The position numbers and the translations under genes are program-made. This document shows positions 36,168-49,787 of a stretch of 64,000 bases of DNA, piece by piece. Every line of letters starts with the position of its first letter. Position 1 is the stretch's first letter. The notes under the pieces are model-generated. The model did not search any database. It had not been told where the DNA came from and was given only the letters and a program-made list of their open reading frames with translations. The stretch lies in assembly GCA_963942565.1 (NCBI GenBank), contig OZ012689.1, positions 26,069,182 through 26,133,181 on the forward strand, in the 5' to 3' direction. Source of the DNA: Maea johnstoni (Eukaryota; Annelida; Polychaeta; Spionida; Magelonidae).

Positions 36168-36300
36168 ACACATGAGCCCAATTTAGTTCGAGCTTAAAGA
36201 TTCGCCCCTGTCTATAATCATGTCACAAATCAGCAGCTTCAGTGAGAAGACTGGCACTGGTTTGAATTCAAGCATGCAAGGACAGTTGTACATGCATTCT

Positions 36301-36500
36301 NNNNNNNNNNNNNNNNNNNNNNNNNNNNNNNNNNNNNNNNNNNNNNNNNNNNNNNNNNNNNNNNNNNNNNNNNNNNNNNNNNNNNNNNNNNNNNNNNNNN
36401 NNNNNNNNNNNNNNNNNNNNNNNNNNNNNNNNNNNNNNNNNNNNNNNNNNNNNNNNNNNNNNNNNNNNNNNNNNNNNNNNNNNNNNNNNNNNNNNNNNNN
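36301..36500. other. Assembly gap of 200 N
   Basis: Exactly 200 N directly next to a (TA)n tract. The round number suggests a placeholder, so the true missing length is unknown. Confidence 0.99.
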
Positions 36501-37695
<1,195 letters not shown>

Positions 37696-38091
37696 CTATA
37701 GTCTGTCTGACTTGAGTTTGGCTAACAGCATTTTCCACTTTTTTTCCCCCCCAAAAGTTCGTTTTTTGCCTTCCAAACTTGGCAAAACCTCTTAGGAGCA
37801 CTAATGCGTGTATGTGTAAATATATGTTTTTGTCTCAACTCCGCAAAATTTTGATTTTGCTCATTAGGTCCCATTGTAAAATTTGCCCATTGCCAACAAT
37901 GACGATCTCGCGTGTTTGTACTGTTGGCAATTGATGGAAAATGGGCAAATTTTACAATATGTTTATACATACACGCGTTAGTGCTCCTAAGAAGTTTGCC
38001 AAGTTTGGAAGGCAAACCACGAAACGTTTTTTGTAGGAAAAAAAGAGGAAAAAAGCTGTTAGCCAAACTCCAAGGTCAGACAGGACTATAG
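37696..38091. mobile_element. 396-bp foldback MITE
   Basis: The arms are complementary along nearly the whole length: ctatagtctgtctgac at the left pairs with gtcagacaggactatag at the right. Inside, tttggctaacagc pairs with gctgttagccaaa, and the centre folds again (attgtaaaatttgcccat with atgggcaaattttacaat). TA at the ends would fit a Tc1/mariner-type target, but this is not proven. Confidence 0.8.
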
Positions 38092-38099
38092 CTAGTTTG

Positions 38100-38250
38100 A
38101 AAGTCGGGGAGGGACACCGGAGTACACGTGGGAAAAGCACCGGCCTAACCACAAGTCACTGGCAACCTTTTCACATTTCCCGGCTGGGATTCAAACCTGG
38201 GCAATCGTGAGAGAAACAATAATTGTGATCGTCTATCTTAACCCAGTAAT
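38100..38250 (-). mobile_element. SINE-like fragment
   Basis: Read on the minus strand, ggtttgaatcccagccggg resembles a pol III B box, and gttgccagtgacttgtggt and ttttcccacgtgtactcc resemble a SINE body. No clear A box, and the ends are undefined. Confidence 0.5.
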
Positions 38251-38690
38251 TTTTGATACGTGTTATGTTGATTAACGCGATCATATAGTCTGAAGGAAAG
38301 GAGGCAAACACACTTCTCTATATACATTTACATGTTGCCAAAACTACCAATGTTCTAACACTTTATTGGCATCAACGCCATTTGATAACATCACTGTTAT
38401 CTAACACGTTGTCTCAACCAAACACATATTGTGTGGTTGTCATTGTGATGTGATAACATTAATAGCCCTCCGACATGCAAATGTTGCACCAATGGCAACA
38501 AATGCGCAAGGTGTAGGTGAGATTTGATGCTGCGTGAAAGTCAAATATACAAATGATAATGCTGAACCAATTGCTATCACCCGTGGTAACACTTTACACG
38601 ATGTCACAGTGATTTGACACGTCACAGGCATCAAACACTCAAAGGTTACGCTGAAACGCAATGCTTTCAAAGAATTGAAGATCCAGTCAG
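38251..38690. other. Unassigned sequence upstream of the regulatory patch
   Basis: No supported gene. The 86-codon minus-strand frame at 38440-38700 has no recognised domain. Confidence 0.35.
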
Positions 38691-39152
38691 TGGTTGCCAT
38701 GGTAACAAACCATCAAGAGGCTGGCCGCGAGCGGGCGAATGACGCACTTGAGTCACGTGACCCTTTAGTGCTACTCCTGTCCCTGAAACACAATTAAAGC
38801 AAGCGTTGTAAGGTCAATGGCATTGGTTCTTGACACATGATCAATTGTCGCAAAAAGCATTTACCGCGAAGCATCAATATGATTGCTAGACGTTGCCACT
38901 ATTGGAAAAGAAAGAGTTGCTTTATCGATGCGCTGCGGATTGCCTGTGTTTGCAGACAAATACGTGAAGCGTATAGTGTGGCGGCCGCGTCGAGGGAGCG
39001 AGGCGTTGGCGCGGCGAAAAGAACCAGATTTTATCATCAATGCTTTTTCCTTCGTGATCGCGTTATTATGCCTTAAGTGAGCATGTCTCCAGGCCCGGCA
39101 CAAATTGATTTCTTTCAGCTTGACGTCACCGTGACGTCACTGTGACGTACGT
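38691..39152. promoter_or_regulatory. Candidate promoter or enhancer: X-box, E-box and CRE cluster
   Basis: GTTGCCATGGTAAC (38693-38706) is a near-perfect RFX X-box palindrome. TGACGCAC follows at about 38740, and GTCACGTGAC (38752-38761) is a USF/TFE-type E-box. TGACGTCA occurs at 39121-39128 and 39132-39139, with TGACGTAC at 39143-39150. The patch is CG-rich compared with its surroundings. No exon is recognised on either side, so the target gene is unknown. Confidence 0.4.
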
Positions 39153-39997
39153 AGCCAAACTTGGCAGAGGCCAGTCCAGCTTCGTGGCTTGTAAGTTATT
39201 GATTTCGCGACGAACGGTATCCATTATTTAGTATCGCCGACCAGCCTGATATTCTTGCCCTTAAATTCAATTTGTCAAAGGGAAATGAAAAAAGGCTTAA
39301 TCTCGGCAGCAAATGGGCATGCTGCCTTTTTGAAACCATTGTCGCGCCACGAGTTCAACTGGAAAGAGCCATCCGGGTACTGTGGCTCGTCAGAACAAAA
39401 ATGTGTCCATTTACGATAAGTTACACACTCTTAAAATCAACAAGAGGTGAAGACCTATCTGCAAGATAATCAGTGTTCAATCAATACAGGTGTTCAACTT
39501 ACTATCATCGCATTTACACTAATTATTTAAGTGGGAAAATGTGTGTATGTGGTTTTCCATAAAGTGTGCCTGAAAATCGCGAAGGATGGATATTTTTCGG
39601 TGACGTCACATGTCCGTGAAAATCGCAAAAAGAACGACGTTCTGTTAAGTAGTTTACCCAGAAAGGAAGAAAGATTAAAAAACAGTAAAGCATATTCCCC
39701 ATGACATTTATCATGTGAAGAAACTTTTTCTTTGCTCCCTGGGGTATTTCTGTGGAGATTCGGGCATTTTGTTGAACAATGTGTGCTTACGATTGTCGAA
39801 AAAGTCCACAATTTCGCTAGAAAGTTTCAACTTGACTATGGTCCGCAGAAGTTTAAGGGTAGGTTTTGGGATTAATTTCTTCGACATATTGCCTGAAAGG
39901 TCTTTTGATGAGCGATACATTACGCATCACAAAGGTAACCTCACCGCGGTGTGTAAGGGGTGTAAGTTTTTTGGGGCAAAAAACTAAGAATTATATG
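39153..39997. other. Unassigned sequence, one further CRE
   Basis: TGACGTCA lies at 39601-39608. Open frames of 60-94 codons at 39523-39987 overlap on both strands and show no domain. Confidence 0.4.
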
Positions 39998-40500
<503 letters not shown>

Positions 40501-41012
40501 TATTTTTTTTCATACCAGAGATTTTTACCCATAATCATGAATCGGGGACCTTTAAGTTTTACAAATGTGGAGAAAAGATCAATACGGAGGAAAGCGTATC
40601 ACAGTTTTTTTTTCTAGTCTTTTACTTAATAATAGTTTCTTTCGAAAAAGTGCATTTTTCAACTTTCAGGTTCTATAACATTTTGACAAAGTCCAAATTG
40701 GAAAAACTGGGATATCCCTTCCTTCTGGAATACTCTTGGCTTTATCTAGATATATGCCAAACTGTCAGGCACATTTGATACCTGACAATTTGTAGTTAAA
40801 AATGCTATACGGAGGGACGGGCCAAACCTGTTTCCTGCTTGTGTGCATGCCTATTAGAGCCTCTATAATAGATGGTCTCTTATTTTATATTGGTCATGAA
40901 CTAGACATTCACAAGAGATGGCTTATGGCATTGCTCTCTCTCTCCCTTAAATACCACTCCTGAAAGTCCCCAGGTTCGGATCCCACTCGAGACACCGAAG
41001 GCTCACTGATCT
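40501..41012. other. Unassigned sequence
   Basis: No supported feature. caggttcggatcccactcga near 40970 resembles a pol III B box without an A box. Confidence 0.35.
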
Positions 41013-41016
41013 TTAA

Positions 41017-41247
41017 CCCATTAATGCTTAAGAGTTCCCTTCATAAAATTGTCGTCTGGATCCTATGAAACTTTTGACAATAACTTCAGAATTAAGTTTG
41101 ATTTTTACTAAATATTTGAAGGAGAGTTGTTGGGCAATGTTTCTGAATAACATTTTTCATTCAAATATTTTCCCAGTGTTGCTTTTTGCCTGCAAGATTT
41201 TCATCAAGATTGTCAGGCTGCTTTTGGCCGCTGTGAGCATTAATAGG
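41017..41247 (+). mobile_element. MITE family B copy 4 (best preserved; TTAA target)
   Basis: TTAA at 41013-41016 and 41248-41251. The left end CCCATTAATGCTTAAGAG pairs with the right end GAGCATTAATAGG. The TTAA target suggests piggyBac-like mobilisation, as for family A, but the terminal bases differ. An internal 77-codon frame is not thought to be a gene. Confidence 0.82.
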
Positions 41248-41251
41248 TTAA

Positions 41252-41815
41252 GGAAAAGAGTTAAGAATGGGTTAAAAGGGTTTATCTATGTTATGTGACG
41301 TAGTAGACAGTATAAACAATATAATCACTTGAAGAAGTAAAATGCAGAAAATTTTCCCGGCAAAATACCGGCAAATTAAAAACATAGCTGATCATGATTT
41401 AACAGGATTTACAGTATTCTAGTGAAACATTTTTACTGATCCTTTTTTACCATGAATGTACCTGTTTATGACCTAATCTGATTTTTATAAATAAACTTGT
41501 CTCTGAAACAAATCTGACTGAGCTCTGCAATGCCCGGCCTGGACAATTGAATCCTCCTTTAAGAGACCACCTCCTTCAAGATACCACTTGTGTCATTCCC
41601 CCTGAGTGCTCTCTTAATACAGGTTTGACTGTTTAAGATTTGAGTAATGTACTTTTATTTTGCCCCTTATGCCAAAAAGTATTTTTGTACAAAGGTGGAG
41701 AATTGAATTAAAATCCACATACGTCATAGTGATGTTGGCTGATTTATATGAACTACTTTCGAAACGCGTCTTTTGAACCTAGTATTGATCTTATGATTTT
41801 GCATACAAAAAAGGT
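41252..41815. other. Unassigned sequence
   Basis: No supported feature. A poly-C/poly-A run follows at 41821-41850. Confidence 0.4.
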
Positions 41816-41915
41816 AATTTACCCCCCCCCCCCCCAAAAAAAAAAGAAAAAACAGGCAGGAAAAATTCCAATAGCCTGTGTTCGACCCCATACGCCAACT
41901 TAACAAATAGTCTCT

Positions 41916-42240
41916 TAGGGTATTCCCTACTTAAATCCAAGTTCCCACCACTGCCAACTTTCATACAAGAAGTATATTGCTGTTTAAGTGGTGGCACTGG
42001 GAGCGGCCATTTTTAGTCTATAGATAGCTAATCTCAGCAGCTTGTGCACACATGCCATGCCTTATTGCTAGTGGCATAGGCGCACAAGCTGCCGAGATAA
42101 GCTATTAATAGACTAAAAATGGCCGCCCCCAATGCCTCCACTTTGTGTCAGTTAGGATGTGCATAAACAGCAATATACTTTTTGTATGAAAGTTGGGCAG
42201 TGGTGTAGGAACTTGGGATTAAGTAGATAATACCCTAAGC
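41916..42240. mobile_element. Foldback MITE of about 325 bp
   Basis: ttagggtattccctactt pairs with aagtagataataccctaa. Further in, ccactgccaactttcataca pairs with tgtatgaaagttgggcagtg, and ccatttttagtctat pairs with atagactaaaaatgg. No target duplication identified. Confidence 0.8.
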
Positions 42241-42267
42241 AACTTATTCCGTGTAGGAATTATCCTT

Positions 42268-43166
42268 TAAGGTGATGGGTACCATTGCAAGCTAGATAAA
42301 AGGCCCGTCCAAAAACACACCTCATTGTAGCATACTCATAGAACAAGGGAGTATCTCCAGGTTCCTGAGTGTTGTCAGGTAGATAATATCATAGCCAACC
42401 GTCCCCTTAGTCAACCCATATTCTATTTCATTTCAATACTTGCAACTTTTCACTCAAAATGACATAATCTCATTACTTACGCAAGTGATGGTCACTACAG
42501 GTTCACAGATACCTTAGGGATGTCATTGACTATGCCCAATAAAAAAGTATTTTTTTTATTCTTTATTGCTAAAGATTTTTTACGGGCCATAACATTTGAA
42601 AATGTTAGTGAGATATCGTGTGTGTGGAGGCCCTATAACCCAGTGGTGGTTTAGCAAGGACAGGCCTCGTTGATCCCAAGTGGGCTAGGAACAAAAGACA
42701 GTTGTACAAAGACACACCTCAGTGGTCCGCGCATCACAGCCAAAACAAAGGTGAGGGTCCGGTTTGCTACAAAATAGTTGAACATTTTTCTAGCTGTACG
42801 AGCCTAATGCACTTGAGGTCAAGGTTTCTCACTAAAATTTTTCAATGTTATGGCCTGTAACAATTTTCAGGAGTAAAAAATCAAAATATTACTTCTTATT
42901 GGGCATAGTCAATGACATACCTAAAGTAACTCTGAACCTGCAGTAAGCATCACCTGCGTAGGTAATGAGATTATGTCATTTGAAAGAAAAGTTGTAAATC
43001 TTGAAATAAAACAGAATATGGATTGAATAATAACAGTTGGCGATGCTATTCTCTACCTGATAACACCCAGGAACCTGGATATACTCCTAGTTATAGGATT
43101 ATGTTGCTTTGATGTGTGTTTTTTGGGATGGGACTTTTAACTGGCTTGCAATGGTACTCATCACCT
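42268..43166. mobile_element. Large foldback element, about 900 bp, arms about 340 bp
   Basis: The ends are AAGGTGATGGGTACCATTGC and GCAATGGTACTCATCACCTT. Long complementary arms follow: tattgggcatagtcaatgac (42904-42923) pairs with gtcattgactatgcccaata near 42524. The unique centre is about 42625-42825. There is no coding capacity, and no clear target duplication. Confidence 0.85.
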
Positions 43167-43483
43167 TGAGTACCACAACTTGATGTACGCCCCTGATGAC
43201 TATCCGTTTCGCTAGGCCATGTGCGGATGAAGATTGCGCGTCAACTGCAGTAATTCCCTTACTGGTTAGAGAGGAAGTTATGGGTAATCTTTACTAATAT
43301 CGGCATTCAGGGTGCACACTTCGTTAACCTATTCCCGTAGTTAGCTATTTTTGCAACAAGTCATGTTCCATTTCCCAATTAAAGATCAATCCAATATTAG
43401 AACGGCGCTTAAGTGACGGCAGCAAAATTCGCTACTTAGGCATCTCTGGTGATTGTCCACACCGCCTTGTTAATTATACCCCC
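43167..43483. other. Unassigned sequence
   Basis: No supported feature. Confidence 0.4.
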
Positions 43484-43626
43484 CACCCACACGCACACAC
43501 ACACGCATCCAACACAAGCACTTTGTTGATGTATGTAATCGCCAATAGAGGGAAGCACCGTATACATCGAATATCATTTTGTTTGCTTGCGTGTTGTGCG
43601 TTCGTGTACAGCCTTTTCTTGGCCTT

Positions 43627-43859
<233 letters not shown>

Positions 43860-43928
43860 CACAATGGGGAAGATCACTTAGTACCAGGAGCTGAGCAAAT
43901 GGGCAGATCGCATTTGTAAGGTGTTTAA

Positions 43929-44139
43929 GGCCCAGTCACACTAGGGTCCGACTATGGCACGATTTTTAAAATCAGCAGGTCGGACTCGATTTTTTCACCT
44001 ATCGGCTCCGTCTAAGTCGGTACTGGGTTAAGATCGTATATGCCGACTTTTTAGACGGAGCCGATAGGTGAAAAAATCGAATCCGACCTGCCGATTTTAA
44101 AAATCGTGCGATAGTCGGACCCTATAGTGCGACTGGGCC
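43929..44139. mobile_element. 211-bp foldback MITE with GGCCCAGTCACAC end
   Basis: GGCCCAGTCACACTAGGGTC and GACCCTATAGTGCGACTGGGCC are the ends. The arms of about 90 bp pair almost fully (cgattttttcacctatcggc with gccgataggtgaaaaaatcg). A GGGCCCRGTCACAC-type end is common in metazoan MITEs. Confidence 0.87.
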
Positions 44140-44143
44140 TTTA

Positions 44144-44300
44144 TGGCCGTATGCACCGGTCCTACTTACCCCATAAGTACTACTTACCTCCCTGTAAGTA
44201 GAACTTACGCGCTGCATACCTTGCACTAAACGGTAAGCGCTACTTAAACGAGCACTAAACTACCTGTAAGTTTTAGTTCGGTCTGGAGGTGACTAAAACC
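44144..44300 (+). mobile_element. Left end of a family J element
   Basis: ggccgtatgcaccggtccta is the reverse complement of the sequence at 49767-49787. The following sequence is rich in ttacttacc and gtaagt words, as is the other end. Confidence 0.6.
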
Positions 44301-44951
44301 AAAACATACCCACTTTATTGCATCTTGTTAAGGCATGTGAGAACAATAACTATGACTTGGGGTTAGGCAGTGGTGTTCTCCTCTTATTCCGGTTTCCTCC
44401 ACCAATTGACACTGGCAAGTCAGTCTCAACTAGCAGAAAAAGGATGTACAGTCACAGTGAAACCTCGGAAGAGTGAACGCCTTGGGGCCGGGCCAAAAAC
44501 GTTCACACTTCGGGGGTTTTGCAAGTTGGAATACTAGAGAGGCATGACATGAACTTCATGAAGTATATATATATATATATATATATATATGCATGTATAT
44601 ATATATAAACACAGATAAGCACTGCTAGGACTCTCCAAGCTCAAAATGCCTGTCGCGCAATTTGAAACTTGGCGCAAAATAGAATTTCTGCCTATTACCC
44701 CGACGTGGCATAAGATCAGTTAACATTTTTCAGCTTGGATTAGTGCATGATGAGTTCCGAGGTAGACTAAATATAAACTAAACATGCATGTACCATTATG
44801 TACACAGCTTTCCAATGTTCTAAAGCTATTGAGGTAGCAAGTTTAATCAACTTGCGATATCTGATGTAATACTTCATCTGAAGTAGAAATCATCCTAGAA
44901 TACCTCAATGCAGGTGTCCGAAAATACCGCAAAAGCAATCTGGTGAAAGAG
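44301..44951. other. Unassigned sequence; (TA)n at 44563-44607
   Basis: A short TA tract, and a ggtttcctccaccaattgac segment near 44392 that resembles a SINE body. No gene supported. Confidence 0.4.
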
Positions 44952-46119
44952 CATTGTGCTTCGGTCGGAACAAACGACAAGACAAGTAACTGGAGGGCAA
45001 ACATTTATTCCAAATCCAAACTGCAACATTGTATCGTTTCAAGAGTAACAAAGTATCGGAGCAAAGACCTTAACTAACGTAGAAACATCGCTACAAAGTA
45101 ACACATTGTGCTCGTGTCCTGGTTCCTTACAAATTGCAACAATGTATCCACTTAGACCACTTAACCCTTTCAATTCCATACCACAGTACAACAACACAAC
45201 CCAACTCACTGCTGACCATGCTTGCCAGAAAACAACCAACCTCACTCTCTTGACCCTTACAACCTCCACCTCTGCACCTGTCTACCTTTAACCCACACTC
45301 CTGTGCAGCATCTTAATTCGCCGCCGCGGCCAGCTTGCACATACCAACAAAAACAACAACAAAAATAAAAAGGGTGGGTGGGTGGGAAATCGTCCACAAA
45401 CGTCTGATCACGAGCCAGAAAACTGTACTGCCAGCCACTACTTGCTGTTACACCGACTGATTGCTTAAGTAAACTTTGACACTGTCTGGCCCGGCACCCA
45501 GCTCGCGCGACCTGACACGCTTCCCGATGACGCTGTGCTCGCGCGCTTGTCCCATTAAACTGTCACTCAACCTCGCACTGCGCCTGCGCTCTTGCCTCGC
45601 ACTCTGCCTGCACGCTTACAACCCTTTGATCTACCGCGACGTGCCTCCTCCGCATACGCTGACACGCTCCCTCCGGTGTCTGCCCCGACCATCGCCCCAA
45701 TGCCCCAGAATTAACATTCTAACCACATTGTGCTTCGGTCGGAACAAACGACAAGACAAGTAACTGGAGGGCAAACATTTATTCCAAATCCAAACTGCAA
45801 CATTGTATCGTTTCAAGAGTAACAAAGTATCGGAGCAAAGACCTTAACTAACGTAGAAACATCGCTACAAAGTAACACATTGTGCTCGTGTCCTGGTTCC
45901 TTACAAATTGCAACAATGTATCCACTTAGACCACTTAACCCTTTCAATTCCATACCACAGTACAACAACACAACCCAACTCACTGCTGACCATGCTTGCC
46001 AGAAAACAACCAACCTCACTCTCTTGACCCTTACAACCTCCACCTCTGCACCTGTCTACCTTTAACCCACACTCCTGTGCAGCATCTTAATTCGCCGCGG
46101 CAAAAAGTTAGCGTTACTA

Positions 46120-46848
46120 TTAAAGTTCCCGCAGTCGTCTCAGCCTGGCCAGGTTGTCCACTGGACACGCCTGCGACCCAGGCCGAGCTGCCAAAGGCAC
46201 CGTGAAACCCTGCCCCGCCACCTGTAGATTTTTAGCCCATTTAATCTTAATAGACTGTCCTTCCCCGGCTGCTCGCACGTCTCCCCAGGTAGGTAGCCTC
46301 GATGCGTCGAAACCCCGTAACCCTGAGGGCAGCAGTGAAGACAGTCGGGCCATTGAAAAGAAAAGCACGGCCGCGAGTGCTGCGAAAACTTGGCCCAAAG
46401 GCCCCATTCGTCGTGCCAGCGCGCACAACTGCTCAAGCAATACCACCGGCAAGGGTGGTGCCCTGTGTGGCACATGTCTTACGGTAGACCGAATTGCCCT
46501 TTTCCACAAGAAAACCGCTCGCGAATCAAACGCGTCTGTTGGCAGCGCCGCATCTAAATGAAAATGCCGCAAGTTCGCTAGCGCGTTACAAACTGAACTC
46601 GGAGCCGCGAAAGACCTCAATAAAAATTCCCCAAAACAAGTTAGCGTACTTGCTGTAGCTGGCAAGTCCTTGAAACCATAATACTCTGTAAACACCAAAA
46701 ACAAAGAAACTGTCGAATTGACATTCTTGACAGTACCCTGCCTGTAAGCATTACCTTTCCTCGCCCTAGCAGCCAACCTTAACTCCTGTCGATCTGCAAA
46801 AAATAAAACGATTACATCAAGCTCCACACCCATAACATGTCCATGCAC
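46120..46848 (-). other. Tyrosine recombinase region of the Ngaro-like element
   Basis: An open region of 242 codons. ARLSSLLPSGLRG and the downstream KWAKNLQ segment resemble the catalytic domain of DIRS/Ngaro recombinases, which integrate the circular DNA intermediate without target duplication. It is shorter than the usual family length. It lies directly between the RT region and the B1 repeat, the expected place. Confidence 0.65.
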
Positions 46849-46960
46849 AACTCTTTATTCAAACAACCAACTGAAATGGTGATGTGAGACATCCCCACCA
46901 TGCTTAGTCCTGTATTGTTCAGCGTCCCCTCTACCACTCTCATCACCCTTCTCTCACACT

Positions 46961-48538
46961 CTATATATCACTCAACAACCTGAAATAGTTCTCCGGCACG
47001 GCTATCCTCCTCGCCCCTCTCAACTGCACATCGTTCTTCACCCATTCGTCCCGCTTCCTGTCCACACACATCCTTGACAAAGCATCGGCTCTGACTAGTT
47101 CCTTACCTGGCTGATGTCGTATATGCACTTCGATGTCAAATCGTACCTTGAGCACGAAAAGTTCCCTGACACATTGGTGCATAAACGGGTCACGCGACCT
47201 GCCGCTCTGCACCGCTAGGCACGTGTTCATGTTATCGGTAATTATCGCCACCCGGTGTCCACGCCATTCGTCGCCCCATACCTTGACTGCCACAACTACG
47301 TTAAGCAATTCAAGGTGCGCTATTGGATGTTGTTCCTCCCTGAGCCATAGGGGAAACCGTTCTGCATAATAACTCTCCCCGGTCCAAGCCCCACACCCCT
47401 CTAAGCTCGCGTCCAGCTCCAGCTGGTCTTGGCACTGAATCTGTTCCTTGTCAACCACCTTCACACCGTTGTACTCTGGCAACACATCTAAGAAAAACTT
47501 AAGGTCTTTCTTAAACCCTAATGACAGTGATTCTGACCCCCTCTTTGGCATTTCCCTCATGTTCTCTAGCATTCTGTTAGTGAATACCCTCGTCGGTGGG
47601 GACACCCCCGCCACAAACTGCAACAATCCTAACAACCTCTGCATCTCCCTCTGCGTTGCTCTCACTTTCCCCTCCCATGTATGCAGTTCCTGCATGATTT
47701 CCTGTAATTTCTCCGGCGGAATTGTTATTGTCATTTCTAGGGTATCGTATAATAACCCTAACCAAACCATCTGTTGCGCCGGCCGACATATCTTGTTGAT
47801 GGCCTCGACCACCCCCAGTTCCCTCATAATAATCTGTAGGGCATTCAATGCCTCCTCGGCCCGCTCTCTGTGAGGTTCGGCCCCCCCAAAGTCATCCAAA
47901 TACGGTCTGGATATGAACCCCTGTTGCCCATGCATCCAACTAATAGCCTCCGTTGTCCTCTGCATACAGAGGGCTGAAGTCCGCAGCCCAAACGGTGGGC
48001 ATATGTCTACGTAATATTTCCCTAGGTGTTTAAAACCTAACAACGGCCAATCCCCGGGATCAACCCTCAATTGTCTGTACCCGCAGGCGAGATCTGTCTT
48101 GTACAGAAACGCCCCTCTCCCCAGTGTCAGCATCCGCCCCTCCATATAATCCACTGTGGGTAACTTTATCACTGCCGGACCGTCAACATATTGTGTTAGT
48201 GTTACTCCGTCATTCACTGACGCCCCGTGTGGCCATGACAGGTCCATTATGACTCTTCTCTTCTCCGATTCCTTCTTGGGGCGAGTCATAAGTGGGCTAA
48301 TGTGAGTCCATGTAAAGGGGGGCCCCCCGAACGGACCCGCTAGTGCCCGATGCCCCAACTCCGTGTCTATATAATACTCTAAGTGTTCTGCGTAATTGAG
48401 TGCTGAAGGATGGTTGTCGTCTACCCTCCCCAGCGGATACGCCTTATCAAAATTGACTGGCCAGCCAAATTCTATAAATTTCACTAAGTTCTGGTCCTCG
48501 TACCCGTCCAACCACTCCTTCCAGGCCTCCACACACAA
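46961..48538 (-). other. Reverse transcriptase and RNase H region of the Ngaro-like element
   Basis: An open region of 525 codons. RT features: PLMTRPKK and RRVIMDLSWP near residues 105-125, KTDLACGYRQLRVDP near 165, PFGLRTS near 195, and RPYLDDF near 220 (the YxDD-type active site in its YLDD form). RNase H follows: LDASLEGCGAWT near 375, ITDNMN near 435, and HIRHQPGKELVRADALSRM near 475. This order and the LDD-containing motif fit DIRS-order elements. Confidence 0.85.
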
Positions 48539-48684
48539 CCCGCTAGGAACCCTGACCTGTGCCGAATGCCACGCTTACAACCCTTTGATCTACCGCGACG
48601 TGCCTCCTCCGCATACGCTGACACGCTCCCTCCGGTGTCTGCCCCGACCATCGCCCCAATGCCCCAGAATTAACATTCTAACCA

Positions 48685-49300
48685 AATTGCACTTGTATTT
48701 CTAAGGCGCTTTTACCAAACCCATTGAGGCAGTGTCAAAGAATTTCTACTTCAATTCGTTTTACTCTGATTGTTACGTAAGTATCAACTTCCATTCCAAT
48801 TGAGCACTGCGTCTTTACCAGGTGCTCTCATGAGTTTAGCATTTGACTTGAGGTAGCGGTTTCTTAATTAAAGGGGAACTAAAGGCTCACATACATATTA
48901 GCTTATATGAAAGTAATACACTTCAAGAATAGGATGCTGTCCTCCTTTTTCTCTCAGTGATCCCATGAGGGGAGAATTTTGCGTATTGCCATCAGCCTGC
49001 TCAGCACCTCAGTAGCAGCCATGTTCTTCAATTGCTATCAGCTGTGACTCAGTGAGTGGCATTGCCCACTTCCTGTCCCCTACTCTCTGAGCAGTGTATC
49101 ATAGACTGTAGTGCTCTTCACAAGAACTCTCTTTGAAAGTTGCATAAAAACCTGTATCAAACAGGTAAATGGTAAAATAATGAGCAGCAATTGGCTGTAC
49201 ATAAAGACAGGGTAGTAGAATTATTTTTTATATATTTCCTGTTGGTAAAGTCAGACAAAAACAGTGGCTAGCATCACTGAAATCCTGTCCTGAAGCATGC
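48685..49300. other. Unassigned sequence
   Basis: ttaaaggggaactaaaggc near 48869 looks like a transposon end, but no partner was found. Confidence 0.35.
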
Positions 49301-49309
49301 AGTTCTATG

Positions 49310-49445
49310 TTCATACATACATTGATATAGACAGATAGATAGAAAAATATGTATGTATATGTATGACTTTTTTTGTATGTATGTATGTATGTATGTATGT
49401 ATGTATGTATGTATGTATGTGCAGATAGATTGATCAATAGATATA
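49310..49445. repeat. Tetranucleotide microsatellites (GATA, GTAT)
   Basis: tagacagatagatag, then about 42 bases of gtat units, then further tagat words. Confidence 0.9.
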
Positions 49446-49669
49446 TATTATAAAACTCTCCAACTATATTAACCAAAATTCTCATATTCTGAAAAATTGG
49501 GGGCTTTCTCCTTGGCCAGCTTAATACATCAAAAAGAGAAAGTAAGCACTGGCAGAGGAGAACATGTGCACTTGATCAGGTGTGCAACTGATCAAGATAG
49601 CCACCCCAAAAAGAGCTGAGAACAATGCATCCCTTGGGACTGTAACCACAAACACCACACTTTTGTAAG

Positions 49670-49787
49670 TGCTGGCTTCTGTGCCGCAGCGCAGCACAGT
49701 AAGTCACACTAAAACTTACCGGCTAAGTACTACTTAGGTAAGCGCCTGCTAAAACTTGTGGTAAGTAGGACCGGTGCATACGGCCAT
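49670..49787 (-). mobile_element. Right end of a family J element
   Basis: taggaccggtgcatacggcc is the reverse complement of the left end at 44144. ttacc/gtaagt words are frequent, as at 44150-44280. Confidence 0.6.

Larger units (their letters stand above)
44952..48684 (-). mobile_element. Ngaro-like tyrosine-recombinase retroelement (DIRS order)
   Basis: A retroelement of about 3.7 kb on the minus strand with split direct repeats. Read in its own direction, the order is A1 (48684-48570), reverse transcriptase/RNase H, tyrosine recombinase, B1 (46098-45726), A2 (45725-45611), a 286-bp spacer, and B2 (45324-44952). B1 and B2 (373 bp) and A1 and A2 (115 bp) look identical by eye, so it is young. 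This A1-body-B1A2-B2 plan is typical of Ngaro and PAT-type elements. No gag-like region is recognised and the recombinase region is shorter than usual for the family, so the copy is probably defective. Confidence 0.85.
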
